DNA from: a virus | IMG/VR virus record: IMGVR_UViG_3300031706_000004 | Coordinates: 1-49,651 of that record | Direction: 5' to 3' (one strand) | Length of the DNA: 49,651 nt | Shown here: piece by piece, positions 44,100-49,651 of the stretch | Layout: each line of letters opens with the position of its first letter | Numbering within the stretch: the stretch's first letter is position 1 | The notes under the pieces: generated by a model | What the model was told of the DNA's origin: nothing | Database searches by the model: none | What the model saw: the letters and a program-made list of their open reading frames with translations, nothing else | Made by a program: the position numbers and the translations under genes

Positions 44100-44950
44100 T
44101 ATACAAATCCCTCGGAACCGCCAATATGACCGCCTCCAGCATACTCATTTAAACTAAATCCTGATTGTGATCGTCTTGCATATTGTGGCTGTAGTGTAAC
44201 TGTTATTGAACTAAATGTTGGAACATAGTTTACTTGTCCTTTTACCTTACATTGTATATAATCAACGTCTACTGGTAAATCTGTTGTAAAGTTTGTTATC
44301 ACAACTGGCATATTATTTAATATGTGTTTACCGTATCCATTTAATCTACAAACAACAGGTGGGTTACCTAATGGATTGCTGTTTCCGTAAAACATTTTAG
44401 TTGCACTTCGTAAAAAGTGCAAACACGCAATCCAATACCTTGCATCGTTTTCATTTTCTTGATAAAATTCACCAGTAATAGTAATTGCATCTACCTGACT
44501 ATTTTCATATGCATTATATGGATAGTTTGTATGTGTAGGTTGTATTTGAGAATAATTTGCACTATGGCTTAGCAGTACTGTTGGGTTAAACGGAAATATC
44601 ATTCTATTTCTAGTGTTAAATACCGAAGCTTCTTTTGATTCTCTTAATGGAGCAAGAATATCTCCTTCATTAAGTAAGATTTTTGGAACTTCAATACTAA
44701 CACGCCAATCTTCCTCAGCACCTATATCGGCATTATTTTGTGAAATAATGGCTCTTGATATTGTTCTGTTATTAGATGCGCCAAATCCACCAGTTTGATT
44801 AATAAAATTCGCAGCAAGTTTGCCTAGTGGTCCTAGACTACCTAACTTTTGATTTATAGTATCGCCGAGAGCGCCTTTAACAACACCCTTGACATCGTTT
44901 ACAATGCTACTAACAAAGTTGCTTGAATCGAAATTGACTTTAAATGGCAT
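44099..44950 (-). CDS. Baseplate-to-tail-tube protein, gp48/gp54-like
   Basis: The 283-residue protein has a Gly/Leu-rich helical N-terminus (LGSLGPLGKLAANFINQTGG). A core follows with DWRVSIEVPKILL, FPFNPTVLLSHSANYSQIQP, ARYWIACLHFLRSATKMFYG, PPVVCRLNGYGKHILNNMPV and a final VPTFSSITVTLQPQYARRS. These blocks fit the tail-tube-like fold of baseplate proteins such as T4 gp48 (tube cap) or gp54 (tube initiator). I cannot decide between the two by eye, so no symbol is given. It is the first gene of the leftward structural operon, with AGGAG upstream and a late-type ACTAAATA 23 nt before the ATG. It shares its regulatory gap with the divergent gp55 promoters. Confidence 0.62.
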   Translation of the reverse strand: MPFKVNFDSSNFVSSIVNDVKGVVKGALGDTINQKLGSLGPLGKLAANFINQTGGFGASNNRTISRAIISQNNADIGAEEDWRVSIEVPKILLNEGDILAPLRESKEASVFNTRNRMIFPFNPTVLLSHSANYSQIQPTHTNYPYNAYENSQVDAITITGEFYQENENDARYWIACLHFLRSATKMFYGNSNPLGNPPVVCRLNGYGKHILNNMPVVITNFTTDLPVDVDYIQCKVKGQVNYVPTFSSITVTLQPQYARRSQSGFSLNEYAGGGHIGGSEGFV

Positions 44951-44973
44951 AATTATTGAATCTCCTATACTAC

Positions 44974-44981
44974 TATTTAGT
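44974..44981 (-). promoter_or_regulatory. Late-promoter-like element ACTAAATA for the baseplate operon
   Basis: The minus strand reads CAACTAAATAGTAGTATAGG, 23 nt upstream of the ATG at 44950. The TAAATA core and spacing match the other candidates, but the first two consensus positions differ, as at 3580-3587. Its upstream end touches the TTGACA of the divergent rightward promoter. Confidence 0.42.
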
Positions 44982-45009
44982 TGACAAAATTATGTTAGTA
45001 GTTTATAAT
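44981..45009 (+). promoter_or_regulatory. Sigma70 promoter, perfect consensus, upstream of gp55
   Basis: TTGACA (44981-44986), exactly 17 nt, then TATAAT (45004-45009): all twelve consensus bases match at optimal spacing. It lies about 65 nt before the gp55 ATG and upstream of a second promoter, giving tandem early promoters. Confidence 0.88.
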
Positions 45010-45019
45010 TATTCTCCGG

Positions 45020-45048
45020 TTGACATCCTTGTAATTGTCGTGTATACT
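45020..45048 (+). promoter_or_regulatory. Second sigma70-type promoter upstream of gp55
   Basis: TTGACA (45020-45025), exactly 17 nt, then TATACT (45043-45048). Transcription should start near 45055, giving a leader of about 20 nt that carries TATAGGAG. The -10 box TATACT is the same as before gp47 and before the glycan cluster. Confidence 0.82.
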
Positions 45049-45074
45049 AGTTACTAACACTATAGGAGAAATAA

Positions 45075-45923
45075 ATGCGTCCCAAGAATTATCTAAACAA
45101 TAAAGACATACTTAAAGAAATACACAAATCAAAGAATCAGTTCAACAGTTATTTAGAACCTGAACATGGTCAATATGATATTATTTTACTAGATGTAGGT
45201 AAAATAAATCGACTGTCTGTTGCTGAAGCAAAGCGTAATAAAGCAAAGAAGATGTCTTCAGCAGAATACGAGCGCAGGAAAGGCTTAGGTGAGAAGGTCA
45301 AACAAGCAGAATGCGAAACATTAGCATCTGAAATTACAAAAGAAGAGCTAATCTTCCGTGTAATGACATTTGATCACATTCCAGAAGAGCCAGGTCGCAA
45401 AAAGAACCCTAAGACTATTGCTGATACAAAAGTTAAGCTACCGTTTCCCCCATTTAAACATTACAAGTATGATGACGAAGGCGAAATTATCCTAGTAGGT
45501 AAAAGCCATTGGGAAGGCGGCATGGATAACGGCAATTTTAATCATAAGCACGGTAAAGCAACTAACAACCTTGCTATGATGTGGTTAAAACTTGTCGATC
45601 GTTATGCAACTCGAGGCAATGTACGTGGTTACACATATAATGACGAAATGAAAGGACAAGCAATACTACAATTATCACAAATTGGTTTGCAGTTTGACGA
45701 ATCTAAGTCAGATAACCCATTTGCATACTATACTGCCGCTGTTACTAATAGTTTTGTACGAGTTATTAACATAGAAAAGCGTAATCAAAACATTAGAGAT
45801 GATATCTTAGAGATGAACGACTTGTCTCCTAGTTATACAAGACAGAATCAAGGCGAATGGGAAGCAAGCGTGAAGCGCAATGAAGATGCTGCACCTACAC
45901 AATACACTGATACCAAAAAATAG
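45075..45923 (+). CDS. 55: Late-transcription sigma factor gp55 (T4-like)
   Basis: The 282-residue protein begins with NYLNNKDILKEI, matching the T4 gp55 start (NYVNNKELLQAI). Its second half, LAMMWLKLVDRYATRGN, YTYNDEMKGQAILQLSQIGL, then NPFAYYTAAVTNSFVRVIN, corresponds to the sigma region 2-like core that binds RNA polymerase and recognises the late -10 sequence. Two differences from T4 (185 residues) stand out. About 110 Lys/Glu-rich residues are inserted at roughly 25-150. The C-terminus (NEDAAPTQYTDTKK) has no hydrophobic clamp-binding tail like the DFLYE-type end of T4 gp55. AGGAG is six bases before the ATG, behind tandem sigma70 promoters. It should drive the late genes on the opposite strand. 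Confidence 0.92.
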   Translation: MRPKNYLNNKDILKEIHKSKNQFNSYLEPEHGQYDIILLDVGKINRLSVAEAKRNKAKKMSSAEYERRKGLGEKVKQAECETLASEITKEELIFRVMTFDHIPEEPGRKKNPKTIADTKVKLPFPPFKHYKYDDEGEIILVGKSHWEGGMDNGNFNHKHGKATNNLAMMWLKLVDRYATRGNVRGYTYNDEMKGQAILQLSQIGLQFDESKSDNPFAYYTAAVTNSFVRVINIEKRNQNIRDDILEMNDLSPSYTRQNQGEWEASVKRNEDAAPTQYTDTKK

Positions 45924-45924
45924 G

Positions 45925-45938
45925 TTGACAGGTGTCAA
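45925..45938. repeat. Perfect inverted repeat TTGACA-GG-TGTCAA over the -35 box
   Basis: The -35 hexamer is followed after GG by its exact reverse complement, forming a 14-nt palindrome. It could be an operator half-overlapping the promoter, or a short hairpin just after the gp55 stop. No T-run follows, so a terminator is unlikely. The other three promoters lack it. Confidence 0.6.
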
Positions 45939-45953
45939 TAATTACTATATACT
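45925..45953 (+). promoter_or_regulatory. Sigma70-type promoter for gp47/gp46
   Basis: TTGACA (45925-45930) starts 1 nt after the gp55 stop; 17 nt later comes TATACT (45948-45953). The expected start of transcription is near 45960, giving a leader of about 20 nt with a strong GGAGG. It is the fourth promoter in the window with exactly 17 nt spacing. Confidence 0.82.
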
Positions 45954-45980
45954 ATAACATGTATATATGGAGGATACTCT

Positions 45981-46997
45981 TTGTTTAAAAAAGCTGCGGT
46001 GTTTACGGACATCCATTTTGGTTTGAAAGGTAATAGTCGTATACATAACGAAGATTGCGAAGAATTTATTGATTGGTACATAGAACAAGCTCAGGCTGCT
46101 GGTTGCGAAACTGGTATCTTCTGCGGAGACTGGCATCATAATCGTAATAGCCTTAACCTTACCACTATGGATGCCACAATTAGAAGCATGGAAAAGCTAG
46201 GTGCTGCATTTGAGAAGTTTTACTTCTTCGATGGTAACCATGACTTGTATTATAAAGACAAGCGTGATGTTAACAGTACTGCCTTTGCAAAACACATACC
46301 AGGTATTACGTTTATAGACGAAATCTTCATTGAAGATGATGTTGCACTAGTACCATGGCTTGTTGGCGATGAGTGGAAGAAGATGAAAGATATCGAAACA
46401 AAGTATTTGTTCGGTCACTTTGAACTTCCTAGCTTCTATATGAACGCATTGGTTAGAATGCCTGATCATGGTGACCTAAAGCCTGAACACTTTAAGCATC
46501 AAGAGTACGTATTCAGTGGACACTTCCACAAACGTCAGAAGCAAGGTGCTATTCATTACATTGGTAATGCGTTTCCGCACAACTATGCTGACGTAGGCGA
46601 TGATGACCGTGGCATGATGATACTTGATAAAGAGAATAACAAAGAGCCAGAGTTTATTAACTGGCCCAACTGTCCTAAGTACCGTACTGTAACACTTAGT
46701 AACCTAATTGACAACGCAGATACCTTTATTAAACCTAAAATGTACTTGAGAGTAACGCTTGACCTTCCTATTAGTTACGAAGAAGCAAGCTTTATCAAGG
46801 AAACATTCATTACCCAGTACAACTGTCGTGAAATTACACTTATTGCACAAAAGCACTTAGAAGAGATTAGTACAGAGCTTGATATTGCACAGTTTGAAAG
46901 TGTAGATCAGATTGTAAGTAACGAAATTGCAGAACTAGACACTACTAACTTTGATAAAAGTTTGTTGTTGCAAATATATAATGGACTAGAATCATAA
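45981..46997 (+). CDS. 47: Recombination nuclease subunit gp47 (SbcD/Mre11-like), TTG start
   Basis: The 338-residue protein carries the full calcineurin-like phosphoesterase set: FTDIH (Asp10, His12), CGDWHH (48-53), FDGNHD (83-88), FGHFE (144-148) and SGHFHK (179-184). These bind two Mn ions for DNA end processing. With gp46 it forms the Mre11/Rad50-like complex that resects ends for recombination-dependent replication. The length matches T4 gp47 (339). The start is a TTG with GGAGG seven bases upstream. The only nearby ATG, at 45967, is out of frame and leads to a stop after 19 codons. It has its own sigma70 promoter and ends 1 nt before gp46, so the two subunits are cotranscribed. Confidence 0.94.
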   Translation: MFKKAAVFTDIHFGLKGNSRIHNEDCEEFIDWYIEQAQAAGCETGIFCGDWHHNRNSLNLTTMDATIRSMEKLGAAFEKFYFFDGNHDLYYKDKRDVNSTAFAKHIPGITFIDEIFIEDDVALVPWLVGDEWKKMKDIETKYLFGHFELPSFYMNALVRMPDHGDLKPEHFKHQEYVFSGHFHKRQKQGAIHYIGNAFPHNYADVGDDDRGMMILDKENNKEPEFINWPNCPKYRTVTLSNLIDNADTFIKPKMYLRVTLDLPISYEEASFIKETFITQYNCREITLIAQKHLEEISTELDIAQFESVDQIVSNEIAELDTTNFDKSLLLQIYNGLES

Positions 46998-46998
46998 T

Positions 46999-48768
46999 AT
47001 GATAAAGATTAAAGACCTTACCGTAAAAAACTTTATGAGTGTGGGTAATCAGACTCAAGCAGTAGACTTTGAAGGTGAACAACTAACACTTGTACTAGGT
47101 GAAAACTTGGACCAGGGTGGTGATGACAGTGGTTCACGTAATGGTACTGGTAAAACTACTATTATCAACGCTTTGTCCTATGCATTGTACGGGAAAGCCC
47201 TTACAAACATTAGAGCTAACAACTTGATCAACAAAACTAACAGCAAAGGTATGTTAGTTACACTACAGTTTGAAAAAGATAGCAATAGTTACCGCATCGA
47301 GCGGGGACGTGGTCCTAATTTCTTTAAATTCTACATTAACAACCAAGAATCATTAGTAGACGAGTCACAAGGTGACAGTAGGCAGACACAAGACGATGTT
47401 AACACACTGTTGGGTATGAGTCATGACATGTTTAAGCACATTGTTGCGCTAAACACTTATACCGAACCGTTTTTAAGTATGCGTGTTAATGATCAAAGAC
47501 AGATCATTGAGCAGTTGTTAGGTATTACTATACTATCTGAGAAGGCTGACTTACTTAAAGAGCAAACTCGTCAGAGTAAAGACGCTATCACTGAAGAGAC
47601 ACTAAAGATTAATGCTATTCAGACTGCAAACGAAAAGATTGAAGTAAGTATTGAACAATTAGCTGGTAGACAACGTGCTTGGGTGTCCAAGCACAAACAG
47701 GACCAAGATAAATTAGCAAATGCTATTGATCAACTGGAACATTTAGACATTGAATCAGAACTTGAGTCGCATGAAAAGTTAGCTAATTGGACTGAACACA
47801 ATAATAAGATAACTTCTTTGAGAAAAGAACTAAGCACACTGGAACCAGCACTACATCGTGCAGATAAGAGTGTTGCAAAGCTTGTTAAGGACATTACAGA
47901 TCTTGATGATGCAACTTGTTACACATGTGGTCAAGAATTACATGCAGACAAGAAGGCAGAGATCGCAGAGCGCAAAGATAAAGAACTAGTCGATGCAAAA
48001 GCGTATCAAGTAGAAGTTTCTGACAAATTATCGCATGTTGTTACTGATCTCGAAGCAATTGGTGACATTAATGGCAAGCCTACAACGTTTTACGATAGTG
48101 CAAAAGAAGCATATGAGCATAGAAGCAACGTAGACAACTTAAAACAGACATTAGAAACAAAAGTAGGGGAAGAAGACCCATACACTGCACAAATTACCGA
48201 CCTAAATGAAACTGCTATTCAAAAAATTGACTGGGGTATTGTTAACGAGCTTACTAGTTTTAAAGAACATCAAGAGTTCTTGTTAAAGCTACTTACAAAC
48301 AAAGATAGTTTCATTCGTAAGAAGATTATTGATCAAAACCTAGCATACTTAAACAACAGACTTTCATATTACCTTGACAAGATCGGGTTACCGCATCAAG
48401 TTGTATTCTTAAATGATCTAACTGTTGAAATTCAACAGCTAGGACAAGACCTAGACTTTGATAACTTGTCAAGAGGCGAACGTAACAGACTTATATTAGG
48501 GTTGAGCTTTGCATTCCGCGATGTTTGGGAAAGCTTGTACCAGAATATTAATTTATTGTTCATTGATGAACTTATAGACAGTGGTATGGATACTGCTGGA
48601 GTAGAAAATTCGTTAAGCATACTTAAAAAGATGGCACGGGAACGTGAAAAGAACATCTATCTTATCTCACACAAAGATGAACTCATTGGAAGAGTTAATC
48701 ATGTGTTACGAGTAGTAAAAGAAAATGGCTTTACGAGTTACGCAAATGACTTAGAGGTTATAGACTAA
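46999..48768 (+). CDS. 46: Recombination ATPase subunit gp46 (SbcC/Rad50-like)
   Basis: The 589-residue SMC-type ATPase has Walker A in SRNGTGKTTIINAL (46-59). Coiled-coil segments with many Glu/Lys/Gln flank a zinc hook, CYTCGQE (Cys307, Cys310). The ABC signature is LSRGERNRL (490-498), Walker B is LLFIDE (519-524), and the H-loop His is in YLISHKDE near 558. All are intact. The length is close to T4 gp46 (560). It partners gp47 to tether and process DNA ends during replication by recombination and host DNA breakdown. It starts 1 nt after gp47 and its stop overlaps the next ATG by 1 nt (TAATG), a compact operon. Confidence 0.95.
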   Translation: MIKIKDLTVKNFMSVGNQTQAVDFEGEQLTLVLGENLDQGGDDSGSRNGTGKTTIINALSYALYGKALTNIRANNLINKTNSKGMLVTLQFEKDSNSYRIERGRGPNFFKFYINNQESLVDESQGDSRQTQDDVNTLLGMSHDMFKHIVALNTYTEPFLSMRVNDQRQIIEQLLGITILSEKADLLKEQTRQSKDAITEETLKINAIQTANEKIEVSIEQLAGRQRAWVSKHKQDQDKLANAIDQLEHLDIESELESHEKLANWTEHNNKITSLRKELSTLEPALHRADKSVAKLVKDITDLDDATCYTCGQELHADKKAEIAERKDKELVDAKAYQVEVSDKLSHVVTDLEAIGDINGKPTTFYDSAKEAYEHRSNVDNLKQTLETKVGEEDPYTAQITDLNETAIQKIDWGIVNELTSFKEHQEFLLKLLTNKDSFIRKKIIDQNLAYLNNRLSYYLDKIGLPHQVVFLNDLTVEIQQLGQDLDFDNLSRGERNRLILGLSFAFRDVWESLYQNINLLFIDELIDSGMDTAGVENSLSILKKMAREREKNIYLISHKDELIGRVNHVLRVVKENGFTSYANDLEVID

Positions 48769-48965
48769 TGGAAGATGATGCACATGACTTGCTTGTAAAA
48801 GCATATCTTGATTATTTCAAAGCAAACGAAAACTTTGAACAGAGAAATAGTGTACGAACACACCGCGCAGTACGAAAGTGCTTACGTGATATTCGATCAC
48901 TAGCTAAAGAAAGAGCTGATGAAATACATATTCATCATAATACAACAAGGCAAACCAGAACTTAG
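48768..48965 (+). CDS. Small charged protein downstream of gp46, unknown function
   Basis: The 65-residue, helical, highly charged protein has an acidic N-terminus (MEDDAHDLLVKAYLDYFKAN) and a basic second half with SVRTHRAVRKCLRDIRSLAK. Similar small proteins with an acidic helix and an Arg/Ala-rich helix are common in T4-like phages, in my experience, without a known role. DNA- or RNA-binding through the basic helix is possible. The ATG overlaps the gp46 stop by 1 nt, so its expression is coupled to gp46. The short length and tidy overlap argue that it is real. Confidence 0.7.
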   Translation: MEDDAHDLLVKAYLDYFKANENFEQRNSVRTHRAVRKCLRDIRSLAKERADEIHIHHNTTRQTRT

Positions 48966-48997
48966 GCAAAAACTACATTTACATACATATATAATGT

Positions 48998-49447
48998 ATG
49001 CAGTGGATATATGATGGCAACGAGATTGACCAAATACCGGACGACTACGAAGGATTTGTTTATCTTATTACCAACACCACTACAGGCCAGAAATACATAG
49101 GCAAGAAACTAGCAAAGTTTAAAACTACTAAGCCACCACTTAAAGGCAAGAAAAATAAACGTCGTGGAACTAAAGAAAGTGACTGGAGAGAATACTATGG
49201 CTCCAGTGATAGACTGAACGCAGACGTTGCAGCACTAGGCGCAGATAAATTTACAAGAGAAATACTATACCTATGTAAAGGTAGGGGCGAAATGTCCTAC
49301 ATAGAGGCAAGAGAACAGTTTGATAGACGTGTACTTGAAACAGATGAATACTATAATGGTATTATAAATGTTAGAGTCGGTGGATCAGACAAACTCAAAC
49401 AGGCATTACTAGAACATCACATACAGGCAAAACAATCTAACACATAA
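48998..49447 (+). CDS. SegE-like protein with GIY-YIG-type nuclease fold
   Basis: The 149-residue protein has GFVYLITNTTTGQKYIGKK (19-37), a GIY-YIG motif variant (VYL and YIG). A basic KGKKNKRRG stretch, DWREYYGSS and a helix with YIEAREQFDRRVLE follow, which could supply the conserved Glu. This layout matches SegE-like GIY-YIG proteins of T4-like phages, some of which are homing endonucleases. It has no separate DNA-binding domain and sits in the gp46 operon rather than in an intron, so it may be a free-standing homing nuclease or a domesticated repair nuclease. There is no clear Shine-Dalgarno sequence before the ATG at 48998. An ATG 4 nt upstream is out of frame. Confidence 0.8.
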   Translation: MQWIYDGNEIDQIPDDYEGFVYLITNTTTGQKYIGKKLAKFKTTKPPLKGKKNKRRGTKESDWREYYGSSDRLNADVAALGADKFTREILYLCKGRGEMSYIEAREQFDRRVLETDEYYNGIINVRVGGSDKLKQALLEHHIQAKQSNT

Positions 49448-49651
49448 GGCTGGCGGGCCAGATAGTAATGCCGCTGTGGAAAAAGCTACCGTATAGGAGC
49501 ACACGTACATATTGATTGACACACCAGAGTGTGGAAGCCACCAAACAAATTGGGCTCACTAGTTGATATAGATTGAATTGTTAGCAGTCGAAAAACACAA
49601 CATAGTTCATAAAAACCCTTTAGCACTAGGAACGAAGCGGGGGAATATTGT
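49448..49651 (+). other. Non-coding segment with several short hairpins, up to the window end
   Basis: No open frame longer than about 16 codons is seen on the plus strand, and no known gene start is recognised. Small inverted repeats are clustered. CTGGC-GG-GCCAG lies just after the preceding stop, GCTACC with GGAGC around a short loop lies near 49480-49500, and CACAC-CAGA-GTGTG lies near 49518-49534. The segment is visibly richer in G and C than its surroundings. No T-run follows any stem, so classical terminators are unlikely. A TTGACA near 49516 has no -10 box at 16-18 nt. It may be a structured leader, a small RNA, or a processing site. Confidence 0.4.

Noticed and set aside
48432-48656. 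Minus-strand open frame inside gp46
   Set aside because: It is a shadow of the conserved ATPase signature and Walker B region of gp46.
49516-49545. TTGACA near 49516 as a fifth early promoter
   Set aside because: No TATAAT-like box occurs 16-18 nt downstream, and the hexamer runs into a CACAC/GTGTG stem.
49464-49560. Two or three 15-16 codon open frames in the final non-coding segment
   Set aside because: They lack properly spaced ribosome sites, have no recognisable product and overlap hairpins.
1-49651. CRISPR arrays, tRNAs, rRNA, insertion sequences, integrase or attachment sites
   Set aside because: None was seen. Gene packing leaves few gaps over 100 nt and no regularly spaced direct repeats were noticed, though a tRNA scan was not possible.

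Overview
This window looks like the chromosome of a marine T4-like myovirus (tailed phage with a contractile tail). The evidence is a near-continuous set of T4-type baseplate and tail genes (gp53, gp5, gp25, gp6 and a gp48/gp54-like tube protein) on the minus strand, next to the T4-type late sigma factor gp55 and the recombination nuclease pair gp47/gp46 on the plus strand. The DNA is visibly AT-rich, genes are packed with 1-8 nt overlaps, and several families (twitch-type radical SAM protein, tail fibres with a repeated N-terminal module, a 15 kb tail gene, a SegE-like GIY-YIG protein) are ones I associate with marine T4-like phages of cyanobacteria or SAR11. No photosynthesis gene, tRNA, integrase or IS is seen in the window, so the host cannot be fixed from it.

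Region by region. 1-9296 (minus): a cluster of ten genes, the last cut by the window edge, for glycan or small-molecule chemistry. It holds a small conserved protein, two paralogous GT-A glycosyltransferases, a protein with chitin-binding-like repeats, a third glycosyltransferase-like protein, a radical SAM enzyme, a 2OG-Fe(II) oxygenase, another glycosyltransferase-like protein, an NAD-dependent epimerase and an unknown protein. It has its own sigma70-type promoter (9326-9354). 9366-17437 (minus): two paralogous short fibre/virion proteins, three paralogous tail-fibre/collar proteins and a conserved 200-residue virion protein. 17460-32885 (minus): one 5141-residue tail/baseplate protein. 32885-44950 (minus): baseplate wedge gp6 and gp25, spike/hydrolase gp5, a linker-rich protein, a hub candidate, gp53 and a gp48/gp54-like protein. 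44951-45074: divergent control region with two tandem perfect-spacing sigma70 promoters pointing right and a late-type element pointing left. 45075-49447 (plus): gp55, gp47, gp46, a 65-residue protein and a SegE-like protein. 49448-49651: non-coding, with several small hairpins.

How it fits together. Host-type RNA polymerase promoters (TTGACA, 17 nt, TATAAT or TATACT) precede gp55, gp47 and the glycan cluster, so these should be expressed before or independently of late genes. gp55 should then redirect polymerase to late elements with a TAAATA core. These are found 19-34 nt upstream of six minus-strand genes, most of them structural. Baseplate and fibre proteins assemble the tail, while the glycan cluster may modify virion fibres or the host surface. 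gp46/gp47 act in recombination-dependent replication.

All functional calls rest on reading motifs by eye; no database search was run.
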